DNA of 64,000 bases, taken from contig CAWEAZ010000032.1 in assembly GCA_963807155.1 (NCBI GenBank), positions 62,001 through 126,000 of the forward strand, in the 5' to 3' direction. This DNA is from JACCZX01 sp963807155 (lineage in GTDB: Bacteria; Pseudomonadota; Gammaproteobacteria; Burkholderiales; Burkholderiaceae_F). The first letter of the stretch is position 1, and each line of letters begins with the position of its first letter. The notes under the pieces are model-generated. The model made no database searches. It had not been told where the DNA came from and saw only the letters and a list, made by a program, of their open reading frames with translations. Positions 46,791 to 55,939 of this stretch are shown here, one piece after another. A program made the translations under genes and the position numbers.

Positions 46791-47464
46791 TGGCTACCGT
46801 ACTGGTCGTCGGTGCGTCGCGCGGGATCGGCCTCGAGTTCGTTCGGCAGTATGCGGCCGAGGGCAATCGTGTGATTGCCACTCATCGGTCTGAGGAAGCG
46901 GGTGCAAGGTTGCGCGAACTCGGTGCGAAACCGACCGTGCTCGACATGCTCGACGAGGGTGCAGTGCTCGATTTCGGCGACAAAATGGCGAACGAAAAAA
47001 TCGACATCGCAATCATTAACGCCGGAGTTGCCGGCCCACGCGGCCAGGCGGTCACGTCGCCGGGCGGTCTGGACTTCGATGCGGTGATGCACACCAACGT
47101 GCGTGCGCCGATGCAGCTGATTCCAGCGCTGGCGCCCGCCTTGATCGCGTCGCGCGGCAAGCTCGCCGTTTTGTCGAGCCGCATGGGTTCGCTGTCGCTG
47201 ATGACGAACACCGCGAGCTGGCTGTACCGCACCAGCAAGGCGGCATTGAATGCGGCATTAAAGGCGGCGAGCCTTGAATATGGACCGCAAGGCGTCGTCT
47301 GCATCGCGTTTCATCCGGGCTGGGTGCGTACCGATATGGGTGGCGGCAGTGCCGATATCGACGTCAAGACGAGCGTCGAAGGCATGCGTCGGGTTCTTGC
47401 TTCTGCCAACGATTCTTCAAACGGAAAATTCATCAACTACAACGGCGAGCAGCTGTCTTGGTAG
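46790..47464 (+). CDS. SDR family oxidoreductase (C-factor/CsgA-like)
   Basis: A 224-residue short-chain dehydrogenase: VLVVGASRGIGLEFVRQYAA, IAIINAGVAGPRG, AVLSSRMGSLS, and YRTSKAALNAALKAAS as YxxxK, followed by AFHPGWVRTDMGG. The divergent, shorter architecture matches the CsgA/sniffer-like SDR group. Substrate unknown. It is coupled to the LysE gene upstream (TAATG) and overlaps the Rid gene downstream. Confidence 0.87.
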   Translation: MATVLVVGASRGIGLEFVRQYAAEGNRVIATHRSEEAGARLRELGAKPTVLDMLDEGAVLDFGDKMANEKIDIAIINAGVAGPRGQAVTSPGGLDFDAVMHTNVRAPMQLIPALAPALIASRGKLAVLSSRMGSLSLMTNTASWLYRTSKAALNAALKAASLEYGPQGVVCIAFHPGWVRTDMGGGSADIDVKTSVEGMRRVLASANDSSNGKFINYNGEQLSW

Positions 47465-47860
47465 CAACGTCGCATCAGCGTCGCCGGATATCGTCCGGCT
47501 CGTCCTTCGAAGCGGTTGCCGGCTACAGTCGGGCAGTCGTGGACGGCGACTATGTACACGTATCGGGCACGACGGGGTTTGACTACGCGGCGATGACGAT
47601 CGATCAAGACGTCACTGCACAAACGCATCAGTGTTTTCGCAACGTCACGGCCGCTCTGCGCGAAGCGGACTGCACGCTCGATGACGTGATTCGCGTGCAC
47701 TATTACCTGACCGACGCGGCATCGTTTGAGCACCTAGCGCCGATCTTCGGTCAGTACTTCGCCAAGGCGCGGCCGGCAGCGACGGCGATCATCTGCGGCC
47801 TGGTCGATAGCACGGATGAAGATCGAAATTGAAGTGACCGCGCGAATCCCATGCCAGTAA
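47458..47860 (+). CDS. RidA/YjgF family protein, C-terminus frameshifted
   Basis: About 132 residues. SRAVVDGDYVHVSGTTGFDY, DVIRVHYYLTDAASFEHLAP and RPAATAIICGLVD are Rid-family text. One indel near 47814 hides the true end MKIEIEVTARIPCQ, which stops at 47860. RidA proteins hydrolyse reactive 2-aminoacrylate-type imines; this belongs to a diverged subgroup (the usual arginine reads in ARPAATA). The TTG start overlaps the SDR stop; a short upstream alternative is possible. Confidence 0.82.
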
Positions 47861-48303
47861 CCATTTTTGCGATGCTCGTATTTGGAATTTGCTCGCTGCT
47901 CGGCGCCGGGCTGGTCGAAGTCGTGATGCGTAATTTCGCCGCCGAGGCCGGCGTGCCGAATTGGGTATTTATCATCGCTCCAGCTGCGCTATCGATGCTG
48001 TTTGCGTTGTTGCTCTATCGGAAGGCCGTCAGCAACGTCTCCGGTATCAGGCAATCGTTGTCGCGCGCATTCCTGGTCGCGATCCTGACGTGGCTTGTGC
48101 TCGGCGTCTACATCAGCGCTCTATGGTGCCCCGCGTATCGCGCATTGGGTTGCGCGCGCGACGTCGCCATCGTCCTCACGGCGGTAGGCGGCGGTCCGTT
48201 GCTGCTTGCTGCGTTCATCGCTGGCACCATTGTCGGGATGGTATTGAAGCGACGCGTCGACTGGCTTGACTTACAAGGGTGCGTCGCGCAAACAGCGGAA
48301 TGA
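47851..48303 (+). CDS. Uncharacterised membrane protein
   Basis: A 150-residue protein with four likely membrane helices: TIFAMLVFGICSLLGAGLVE, VFIIAPAALSMLFALLLY, AFLVAILTWLVLGVYISALW and VGGGPLLLAAFIAGTIVGMV. A cysteine pair lies in a loop (WCPAYRALGCARD). I do not recognise a family. It overlaps the corrected end of the Rid gene by 10 bp and is followed 6 bp later by an acyl-CoA dehydrogenase gene. Confidence 0.6.
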   Translation: MPVTIFAMLVFGICSLLGAGLVEVVMRNFAAEAGVPNWVFIIAPAALSMLFALLLYRKAVSNVSGIRQSLSRAFLVAILTWLVLGVYISALWCPAYRALGCARDVAIVLTAVGGGPLLLAAFIAGTIVGMVLKRRVDWLDLQGCVAQTAE

Positions 48304-48309
48304 AGCGCG

Positions 48310-49435
48310 ATGCAAACTGACGAGCATCGCCTGTTGCGCGATTCGTTGCGCGAGTTTGCATCCCAGCGCCTAGCTCCGTTCGCGGCCGAATGGGACCGCA
48401 CCGCGACGTTTCCGAAGCAAGCACTGGCCGAACTTGCGGCACTCGGCACTTTCGGCGTCGCAGTACCCGAACAGTATGGCGGGGCGGGAATGGACAGCAC
48501 GGCACTGGCCATCGCACTCGAAGAAATTGCCGCCGGCGATGGCGCGACTTCTACCATCATCAGCGTGAACAATTGCCCGGTATGCGCCATTTTGCTGGCT
48601 TGGGCGAACGAAGCGCAAAAGCAGAAGTATCTGGTCCCATTGGCGCAGGGAAAAATGCTCGGTGCGTTTTGCCTGACCGAGCCGCACGTCGGTTCCGATG
48701 CGTCCGGCTTGCGCACTACCGCCGTGCGCGAAGGCGACCATTGGGTGTTGAACGGCGTCAAGCAGTTCATTACCAGCGGAAAGACCGCCGACGTCGCGAT
48801 CGTCATGGCGGTTACAGATAAAGCAGCCGGCAAGCGCGGCATCAGTGCGTTTATTGTCGAGACGAAGACGCCTGGCTACGTGGTCGCACGCATCGAAGAA
48901 AAGATGGGACAACACGCGTCGGATACAGCGCAGATTCTGTTCGAGAATTGCCGTGTGCCGTCGGAGAATTTGATCGGCGACGAGGGGGCGGGGTACAAGA
49001 TCGCGTTATCGGGCCTCGAAGGCGGCCGTATAGGAATCGCGTCGCAGGCGCTTGGCATGGCACGTGCCGCGTATGAAGCAGCCTTGAAGTATGCGAAGGA
49101 GCGCGAAGCGTTTGGCAAGCCGATCTTCGAGCATCAGGCGGTCCAGTTTCGGTTGGCGGACATGGCCACACAGTTGGAAGCGGCGCGGCAGCTGATTTAC
49201 CACGCGGCCGCGTTGAAGGACGATGGGCAGCCGTGCTTGAAGCAGGCGGCTATGGCGAAGTTGTTTGCCTCTGAGATGGCGGAAGCGGTGTGCTCGGATG
49301 CGCATCCAGATTCACGGTGGCTACGGTTACGTCGCCGACTTTCCGGTCGAGCGCATTTACCGCGACGTGCGCGTGTGCCAGATTTACGAGGGCACCAGCG
49401 ATATTCAGCGGATCCTGATCGCGCGGCATCTGTGA
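48310..49435 (+). CDS. Acyl-CoA dehydrogenase, frameshifted near C-terminus
   Basis: FAD acyl-CoA dehydrogenase of about 375 residues. Motifs are VPEQYGGAGMDSTALAIALE, FCLTEPHVGSDASGLRTTAV, FITSGKTADVAIVMAVTD and GLEGGRIGIASQALGMARAA. One indel near 49295 leads to MRIQIHGGYGYVADFPVERI and YEGTSDIQRILIARHL, where the glutamate of YEGTS is the catalytic base in short-chain enzymes. It probably acts on a short or branched acyl-CoA. Confidence 0.9.
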
Positions 49436-49449
49436 GGAGCGACAACCCA

Positions 49450-50230
49450 ATGCCGCTGGGCGCCACCGAGCGATTCTCCAATAGAGCGGACGCTTATGTG
49501 CGCGGCAGGCCATCGTATCCGCAGCAGATCGTCGACCATTTGCAGCAAGTCGGTGCGCTGAAGCGCGGGACAAAGTCGTCGTCGATATTGGAGTCGGTAC
49601 CGGACTGTCGGCAGAGCCGTTCTTGCGCAGCGGCTATTCGGTGATCGGCGTCGAGCCGAACGACGCAATGCGGCTGGCAGGCGACCAACAATTGCCGCGT
49701 ATGCGGCCAAGGGCGGCACCTACCGAAGTGTTGCCGGCACCGCAGAAGCCACCACGCTTCCCGACGCCGCAGCCGACCTCGTGATTGCGGGTCAGGCGTT
49801 TCATTGGTTCAACGTCGAGCGCGCCGCAATCGAAGCACGGCGCATCCTGCGGCCCGGCGGCTGGGCTGCGTTGATCTGGAACGACCGGCAATCGACCGGC
49901 AGCGCATTTCTCGCCGGCTACGAGGCGCTGCTGCGCACGCACGGCGTTGACTACGCCAACACAGTCCATCGCCATATCGACGAGAAAGGGATCGCGCAAT
50001 TCTTTGCGCCCGCGCAGGCGTTAGTCGTCACGTTCGACAATCCGCGCGAGCTCGAGCGCGAAGATCTATTGGCGCTCGCCAGATCGGCGTCGTATCTGCC
50101 GCGCACCGGGCGATCCGCGCCATGCGGCAATGCTGCTCTGCATTAAACGCGCTGTTCGATGCGCACGCGACAAAACGGCAGCGTGCAGATGATGTATCGC
50201 ACACGCATGCACTACGCGCAGGTCAGATAG
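49450..50230 (+). CDS. Class I SAM-dependent methyltransferase, heavily frameshifted
   Basis: About 255 residues pieced from several frames. MPLGATERFSNRADAYVRGR is the N-terminus, VVDIGVGTGLSAEPFL the SAM-binding motif I, then VIGVEPNDAMR, LPDAAADLVIAGQAFHWFN, EARRILRPGGWAALIWNDR, and the end MMYRTRMHYAQVR at 50230. Indels lie near 49570, 49690, 49730, 50108 and 50175. FHWFN and ILRPGG are typical of the Methyltransf_11 group, often annotated as acting on small molecules; substrate unknown. Confidence 0.78.
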
Positions 50231-50257
50231 CGTCACAAGTCAACTGCCGAGGACACG

Positions 50258-50863
50258 ATGCCCAAGCCAATCGAATTTCACTTCGACTTTTCTTCTCCGT
50301 ACTCGTACATCGCGTCCGAGCAGATCGAACCCGTAGCCGCGCGGCACGGACGTACCGTCGACTACAAGCCGGTGCTGCTCGGCGCTGTCTTCAAGGTTGC
50401 TGGCGGCGCGCCGCTGACCGAGCAATACGGGCCGAAGGCGAATTACGCAAAGCGCGACTTCGAACGATCGGCGCGTTTTGCCGGCGTGCCATATCAACAG
50501 CCAAGCCGATTTCCGATCGGAAGCGTGTCGGCGAAGCGCTCAGTCGTATGGCTGCAGCAGCATCAGCCTGAACTCGTGGCGCCCTTCATTCATGCGGTGT
50601 ACCGCGCCTTTTTCGTCGACGACCGCGACATTTCAGACGCAGCCGTTGTCGGCGACATTGCACGCGAAGTCGGCATCGATCCCGACGCGCTCGCTGCGGG
50701 CGCGCAGCAACCCGAGGTCAAGGATCGGTTAAGGGCGCTGGTCGATCACGCCATCCAGGTCGGCATCTTCGGCGCTCCGACAATCATCGTCGACGGCGAG
50801 GTCTTCTGGGGTAACGATCGAATTCCGCAAATCGAGCGCTGGCTGGAAAAAGGGTCGTTTTAG
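50258..50863 (+). CDS. DsbA-family 2-hydroxychromene-2-carboxylate isomerase-like protein
   Basis: A 201-residue thioredoxin-fold protein of the kappa-GST/HCCA isomerase group. It has IEFHFDFSSPYSYIASEQIE with the active-site serine in place of cysteine, GGAPLTEQYGPKANYAKRDF and FGAPTIIVDGEVFWGNDR. Such enzymes use glutathione to isomerise chromene intermediates of naphthalene breakdown. No naphthalene genes are nearby, so the substrate here is uncertain. Confidence 0.85.
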   Translation: MPKPIEFHFDFSSPYSYIASEQIEPVAARHGRTVDYKPVLLGAVFKVAGGAPLTEQYGPKANYAKRDFERSARFAGVPYQQPSRFPIGSVSAKRSVVWLQQHQPELVAPFIHAVYRAFFVDDRDISDAAVVGDIAREVGIDPDALAAGAQQPEVKDRLRALVDHAIQVGIFGAPTIIVDGEVFWGNDRIPQIERWLEKGSF

Positions 50864-50882
50864 GTTCAAACTAGCGCTCGCA

Positions 50883-52322
50883 ATGCCGCTCGACTTTCTT
50901 CCCAGCGCACTCGACCTGGCGCGTTTCCAGTTCGCCTTTACGATCGTGTGGCATTTCCTGTTTCCGGCATTCACGATCGGGCTCGCGAGCTATCTCGCCG
51001 TCCTCGAAGCCCGATGGCTGTGGACGGGTGACGAGGTTTATCTCGATACGTTTCGCTACTGGCTTCGCATCTTCGCGATCGCTTTCGCAATGGGTGTCGT
51101 CTCGGGCATCGTGATGTCGTATCAGTTCGGCACGAACTGGTCGGTATTCGCCGACCGCACGTCGGCAGTGATCGGCCCGTTGCTCGGATACGAAGTACTG
51201 ACGGCGTTTTTCCTCGAGGCGGGCTTCCTCGGCGTGATGCTGTTCGGACTGAACCGCGTCGGCAAGCACCTGCACTTTGTTGCCACGTGCCTGGTCGCGG
51301 GCGGTACGTTGCTGTCGGCGTTCTGGATCCTCGCAGCCAATTCATGGATGCAAACGCCCGCCGGTCACAGCCTCGGCGCAGACGGCCGGTTCATGCCGGA
51401 AAGCTTTTTCGAGATCATCTTCAACCCGTCGTTTCCCTATCGCTTCGCGCATTCGGTGACTGCTGCATATCTGACGACGGCATTCATCGTCAGCGCGGTC
51501 GGCGCCTACCATCTGCTGCGCGATGCAACGAATCCCCGCGCGCGCGTGATGTTCTCGATGGCGATGTGGATGGCCGCGATCGTCGCACCGCTTCAACTTG
51601 TGATCGGCGATCTGCACGGCGTCAACACGTTCGAGCACCAGCCTGCGAAGGTGGCCGCGATGGAAGGCCACTTCGAGACAGAGCGCGGCGCACCTGCGAT
51701 CCTGTTCGGCCTGCCCGATGCGCAAGCGGGAGAAACGCGCGCGCAGATTGCAATCCCGGGACTCGCAAGCCTGTATCTGACGCACGACTGGAACGGCGAA
51801 GTTAGGGGATTGAAGGCTTTCCCGCGCGAGAACTGGCCGACCAATATTCCGCTCGTGTTCTGGTCGTTTCGAGTCATGGTCGGCATCGGCCTGCTGATGA
51901 TCGCGCTCGGCCTTGTCTCGCTGATCCTGCGATGGCGCGGTCGCCTCTTCAACACGCGATGGCTGTTGCGCTGGGCGGTCGCGATGGGCCCGTCGGGGCT
52001 CATCGCCGTCACCGCTGGTTGGATTGTTACCGAATGCGGACGGCAACCGTTTACCGTCTACGGCCTTCTGCGCACGGCAGACAGTGTGTCGCCGATTGGC
52101 CAGCCGGGTGTTGCAGCGTCGCTAGCTGTTTTTATCGTGGCGTACTTCGTCGTTTTCGGCGCCGGCATCTGGTTTTTGTTTCGGCTCTTCGGCCAGGCAC
52201 CGCAACCGCACCAACCGGGCGTGCTCCCGGGCCAGCCGGTGCGCACCGCCGGCATTACGCCTGCACCAGCACTTGTCGACAGCCCGCCTCGTACCGGGCT
52301 TGCTGCAGGACCTGCGGACTGA
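50883..52322 (+). CDS. cioA: Cytochrome bd-type (cyanide-insensitive) ubiquinol oxidase subunit I
   Basis: A 479-residue integral membrane subunit. FQFAFTIVWHFLFPAFTIGL contains the high-spin haem ligand histidine. GYEVLTAFFLEAGFLGVMLF holds the conserved acidic residues, and VTECGRQPFTVYGLLRTADS the quinol-site region. The Q-loop is short, as in CioA rather than E. coli CydA. It reduces oxygen to water with quinol without pumping protons, useful under low oxygen or respiratory inhibitors. Followed by cioB after 2 bp. Confidence 0.92.
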   Translation: MPLDFLPSALDLARFQFAFTIVWHFLFPAFTIGLASYLAVLEARWLWTGDEVYLDTFRYWLRIFAIAFAMGVVSGIVMSYQFGTNWSVFADRTSAVIGPLLGYEVLTAFFLEAGFLGVMLFGLNRVGKHLHFVATCLVAGGTLLSAFWILAANSWMQTPAGHSLGADGRFMPESFFEIIFNPSFPYRFAHSVTAAYLTTAFIVSAVGAYHLLRDATNPRARVMFSMAMWMAAIVAPLQLVIGDLHGVNTFEHQPAKVAAMEGHFETERGAPAILFGLPDAQAGETRAQIAIPGLASLYLTHDWNGEVRGLKAFPRENWPTNIPLVFWSFRVMVGIGLLMIALGLVSLILRWRGRLFNTRWLLRWAVAMGPSGLIAVTAGWIVTECGRQPFTVYGLLRTADSVSPIGQPGVAASLAVFIVAYFVVFGAGIWFLFRLFGQAPQPHQPGVLPGQPVRTAGITPAPALVDSPPRTGLAAGPAD

Positions 52323-52324
52323 CG

Positions 52325-53335
52325 ATGACGCTCGACCTGACTTTGATCTGGGCCTTTCTGATTGCGACCGCAGTCTTTCTTTACGTTTGCATGGACGGCT
52401 TCGATCTCGGTGTAGGCATCCTCTTTCCAGCGGTGCACGACCGCGCAGAGCGCGACGTGATGGTCAACTCAGTGGCGCCGGTGTGGGACGGTAATGAGAC
52501 ATGGCTGGTTCTCGGCGGCGGCGGCCTGTTTGCCGTGTTCCCGCTCGCCTACGCGACGATCTTTCCTGCGCTCTATATGCCGTTGATACTGATGCTGATC
52601 GCGCTCGTGTTTCGCGGTGTCGCGTTCGAGATGCGGTTTCGCGTTGAGGGTGAGGGACCGCGTCTGCGCTGGGACAGGTCGTTCTCCTGGGGTAGCTATG
52701 CGGCCGCGTTCTGCCAAGGCATTTGCCTCGGCGCGTTGGTCCAGGGAATCCGTGTCGAGGGTCGCGCGTACGCGGGCGGATGGTGGGATTGGCTGACGCC
52801 GTTCAGCGTTGTGACGGGCCTCGCACTCGTTGCGGGTTATGGACTGCTGGGTGCCTGCTGGCTTATCTGGAAAACGGAAGGCGAACTGCAGGCGCGCTTT
52901 CGCACGCTTGCACGGAAGCTTGGGTTTGCGACGCTGGCGTTTATTGGGATCGTGTCGATTGCGATGCCGTTTTTGCAGGAGGCCTTTCGTGCGCGCTGGT
53001 TCAGCTGGCCCACGATGCTTTTCGCCGCGCCAGTTCCTATCCTCGTGCTGCTGTTGGCGTGGCGGTTTTTAAGCGCGCTGCAGCGGCGCGAGGAGATCGC
53101 ACCGTTTCTATGCGCGCTCGGCTTGTTTCTACTGTCATACATCGGCCTTTGCATCAGCCTGTGGCCCTATATCGTTCCTCCCAGCATCACGATTTGGCAG
53201 GCGGCAACGGCACCAGCTTCGCAGATGTTCTTGCTGATCGGCACCCTGTTCCTCTTGCCGCTGATTCTCGTTTACACCGGGTATGTGTACTGGCTATTTC
53301 GCGGCAAGGTGACAAGCGCGCATGGCTACCACTGA
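52325..53335 (+). CDS. cioB: Cytochrome bd-type ubiquinol oxidase subunit II
   Basis: A 336-residue membrane subunit with family features AVFLYVCMDGFDLGVGILFP, NSVAPVWDGNETWLVLGGGG, and LYMPLILMLIALVFRGVAFE. It forms the heterodimer with CioA. The short length and lack of extra domains are normal. Its last 14 bp overlap the DUF2474 gene, so the small subunit is translated from the same message. Confidence 0.93.
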   Translation: MTLDLTLIWAFLIATAVFLYVCMDGFDLGVGILFPAVHDRAERDVMVNSVAPVWDGNETWLVLGGGGLFAVFPLAYATIFPALYMPLILMLIALVFRGVAFEMRFRVEGEGPRLRWDRSFSWGSYAAAFCQGICLGALVQGIRVEGRAYAGGWWDWLTPFSVVTGLALVAGYGLLGACWLIWKTEGELQARFRTLARKLGFATLAFIGIVSIAMPFLQEAFRARWFSWPTMLFAAPVPILVLLLAWRFLSALQRREEIAPFLCALGLFLLSYIGLCISLWPYIVPPSITIWQAATAPASQMFLLIGTLFLLPLILVYTGYVYWLFRGKVTSAHGYH

Positions 53336-53444
53336 CACGCCGCATTTGGCCCGGCGTCTGGTCTGGTTCGCCATTTTGTGGGCGGGTGGTGTCGGCGCCG
53401 TAGCGGCAGTCGCGTTCGTGCTCCGCCTGTTTCTAAGCCCGTGA
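53322..53444 (+). CDS. DUF2474 small membrane subunit of bd oxidase
   Basis: A 40-residue single-helix protein (MATTDTPHLARRLVWFAILW, then a glycine/alanine-rich helix ending RLFLSP). It matches DUF2474, a family encoded right after cioB in many proteobacteria and analogous to CydX, which stabilises bd oxidase. It starts inside the end of cioB. Recognition rests on length, position and the RLVWFAILW motif. Confidence 0.8.
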   Translation: MATTDTPHLARRLVWFAILWAGGVGAVAAVAFVLRLFLSP

Positions 53445-53458
53445 ACTGCACGCGTCGC

Positions 53459-55276
53459 CTAGGCTTGGTTCAAGTTTGCAGCGCGCACCAATGAGGCTTT
53501 GATTTTCACCGGGTCAGACTGGCGCAACACTCGCGTGGCCAGTCGTGCGGAATCCTTCGTCGACAACGTGAACAGCCTTTCCTTAAGCGGCAGGATCTGC
53601 GACGGGTGCATCGAATACTGACGCAGCCCCATGCCGAGCAGAAGCTCAGTCATTTCCAGTTCACCCGCAAGCTCACCGCAGATCGACACCGGCGCCCTTG
53701 CCCTTTTGCATTCCTTGATCGTGTAAGCAATCAGCCGCAGCACGGCTGGGTGCAGGTGATCGTACAAATGTGCAACGCTCGAATCCGCACGATCGATCGC
53801 AAGCGTGTACTGAATCAGATCGTTGGTACCGATCGACAGGAACTTCAGCTTCTTCACCAGTTGCGGTACTGAAAGCGCCGCGGCGGGCACTTCGACCATG
53901 CCGCCGATTTGCACGCGGCCGTCGTACTTGCGCTTCCTTTCGCGTAGTTGCTGTTTCGCCTGGGCGACAAACGCGAGCGCCTGCTCGACTTCGTGCATGT
54001 GGGCCAGCATCGGCACCAGGATGCGAACTGTGCCGACTTCGGACGCTCGCAGGATCGCGCGCAATTGCGTCAGAAACAACTCGGGGTACGCAAGGCAGTA
54101 ACGGATCGCACGTAAACCGAGCGCAGGGTTCGACTCCGGGCGCGGGGCGCCTCGTCCCATTCCAAGGGTCTCTCGCGCAGCTTCGTTCAGCACCTTATCG
54201 GCACCGATGTCGAGTGTGCGAATCACGACCGGCTTGCCCTTCATTGCTCGCGCAACTTTGGCGTACGCCTCGTACTGCTCGTCTTCGGTCGGCAGCTCGT
54301 CGCGATCCATGAACAAAAACTCGGAACGAAACAGGCCGATGCCGTCAGCGCCCGCTTCGAGCGCGTCACGTGCGTCTTCCGGAAGTTCGATGTTCGCCTG
54401 CAGCTCGATCGCGATGCCATCTTGGGTGCGGGCGATCTTGCCTTTTAACTTGCGCAGCTGAACACGATGCTCGCTTTCGTCGCGTACACGCTTGCCGAAC
54501 TCGGCCAGCTCTTCATCGCTCGGATTGACGATGACAGCGTCAAAATCGGCGTCGATAACGACGAGGTCACCTTCTTGGATGACGCTGCGCGCATTTTCGG
54601 CGCCGACGATCGCCGGCAAGCCGAGGCTACGGGCGAGAATCGCGGTGTGCGATGTCGGGCCGCCGAGCTCGGTGACGAATCCTGCAAGGTCGACATCGGC
54701 TCGGTCCTTCAAGTGCAACACGTCGGCCGGAGCGAGGTCCTGTGCGATCAATATCAAGCGCTCGCCTGGTGCTAGTTGCTTGGTAAATGCGACGCGCGTG
54801 GGGCGCCCACCCGCCAGCGCATTGACGACACGCTCGACCACCTGCCGCACGTCGGTCGACCGCTCGCGCAGATATTCGTCGTCGATTGCATCGAACTGCT
54901 TGACCAGCTGCTCGAGCTGAATCGTCAGCGCCCACTCGGCATTGATTAGTCGGCCACGAATCAGATCGCGTGGGGCGTCGGCGAGTAATGCATCGCCGAG
55001 GATCAATCGGTGCAGATCCAGAAACGCGCGTACTTCGCTCGGCGCATTAGGTGCGATGCCCGCCTTGAGCTCATCCAGCTCTTCGCGCACGACGTTGAAT
55101 GCAGTGGTCAAGCGTCCGATTTCGTGCAGCACGTCGCGCCGCTCGATCGTGTACTGGCGAACGTCAAGTTCCGACGGCGCGAGCAGATGCGCACGGCCGA
55201 CCGCGATTCCGTTCGTTACGCCGCTTCCGGCGAGCGACCCACGGCGGCGCTCGGCCACGTTGCCTTCGCTAGCCAT
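53459..55276 (-). CDS. ptsI: Phosphoenolpyruvate-protein phosphotransferase (PTS enzyme I)
   Basis: An intact 605-residue enzyme I. Motifs are the phospho-histidine in LGGPTSHTAILARSLGLPAI, FRSEFLFMDRDELPTEDEQY, and KFLSIGTNDLIQYTLAIDRA in the PEP-binding barrel. It transfers phosphate from PEP to HPr. No sugar-specific EIIBC genes accompany it. This gene set therefore probably has a regulatory role, as in other betaproteobacteria. The start overlaps ptsH by 8 bp. Confidence 0.95.
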   Translation of the reverse strand: MASEGNVAERRRGSLAGSGVTNGIAVGRAHLLAPSELDVRQYTIERRDVLHEIGRLTTAFNVVREELDELKAGIAPNAPSEVRAFLDLHRLILGDALLADAPRDLIRGRLINAEWALTIQLEQLVKQFDAIDDEYLRERSTDVRQVVERVVNALAGGRPTRVAFTKQLAPGERLILIAQDLAPADVLHLKDRADVDLAGFVTELGGPTSHTAILARSLGLPAIVGAENARSVIQEGDLVVIDADFDAVIVNPSDEELAEFGKRVRDESEHRVQLRKLKGKIARTQDGIAIELQANIELPEDARDALEAGADGIGLFRSEFLFMDRDELPTEDEQYEAYAKVARAMKGKPVVIRTLDIGADKVLNEAARETLGMGRGAPRPESNPALGLRAIRYCLAYPELFLTQLRAILRASEVGTVRILVPMLAHMHEVEQALAFVAQAKQQLRERKRKYDGRVQIGGMVEVPAAALSVPQLVKKLKFLSIGTNDLIQYTLAIDRADSSVAHLYDHLHPAVLRLIAYTIKECKRARAPVSICGELAGELEMTELLLGMGLRQYSMHPSQILPLKERLFTLSTKDSARLATRVLRQSDPVKIKASLVRAANLNQA

Positions 55277-55541
55277 GCACTTCGCCGAACCCCGAAGAAA
55301 TCAAGGCTCCAATCGCATCCAGCGCCTGCTGCTCGTCGGGTCCCTCAGCGTCGACCGTCACCGTCGAACCCGGGCCGGCTGCCAGCATCATCACGCCCAT
55401 GATCGATTTCGCATTCACCCGACGTCCGTTCTTGGCGATGAACACCTCGCTCTCATAGCGCCCCGCGATCTGCGTCAACTGTGCCGACGGGCGCGCGTGA
55501 AGACCGAGCTTGTTGTTGATCGTGAAGTCCTTGCGGATCAT
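55269..55541 (-). CDS. ptsH: HPr phosphocarrier protein
   Basis: A 90-residue HPr. His15 in LGLHARPSAQL accepts phosphate from enzyme I. Ser46 in NAKSIMGVMMLA is the conserved HPr-kinase site, as expected in betaproteobacteria that carry hprK. I chose ATG 55541, which overlaps the EIIA stop (ATGA). The longer upstream frame lacks HPr similarity. Confidence 0.95.
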   Translation of the reverse strand: MIRKDFTINNKLGLHARPSAQLTQIAGRYESEVFIAKNGRRVNAKSIMGVMMLAAGPGSTVTVDAEGPDEQQALDAIGALISSGFGEVHG

Positions 55542-55939
55542 CGCGTCGCATCGACCTGAAGCATGCCCTGGCGGCCGCCGGCGAGCGCTTTTTCCGCGAC
55601 TTCTTCGAGTGGACCGCCGCGATAGCAAACGGCGCGCAGCAGCATCGGAAGGTTGACGCCGGCAAGCACCGCCACGCGCTCCGATTCTGCAAGCTGCGCA
55701 GCGACGTTGCCGGGCGTCGCGCCGAAAGCGTCGGTCAGTATCAGTACGCCTTCACCGCGATCGACTTCCCGCACGAGCTCGCGCGCCTGCGCCACCGTGT
55801 TCGCGAGGTCGGCATTGCCGGCGACATCGAGTGCGCGCAATTGACGTCGAGCATTCGGCTCGCACGTGTACACATGTTCGGCGCACTGGCTCAGCGCACT
55901 CGCAAGCGGCGCGTGGGCGATGACCAGGATTCCAACCAT
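55538..55939 (-). CDS. PTS mannose-family EIIA component
   Basis: A 133-residue EIIA(Man)-type domain with phospho-acceptor His9 in VGILVIAHAPLA, the loop GVLILTDAFGATPGNVAAQL and LAGVNLPMLLRAVCYRG. With ptsH and ptsI but no EIIB/EIIC, it probably works as a signalling phosphoacceptor. It is coupled to gshB upstream (TAATG) and overlaps ptsH downstream. Confidence 0.92.
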   Translation of the reverse strand: MVGILVIAHAPLASALSQCAEHVYTCEPNARRQLRALDVAGNADLANTVAQARELVREVDRGEGVLILTDAFGATPGNVAAQLAESERVAVLAGVNLPMLLRAVCYRGGPLEEVAEKALAGGRQGMLQVDATR

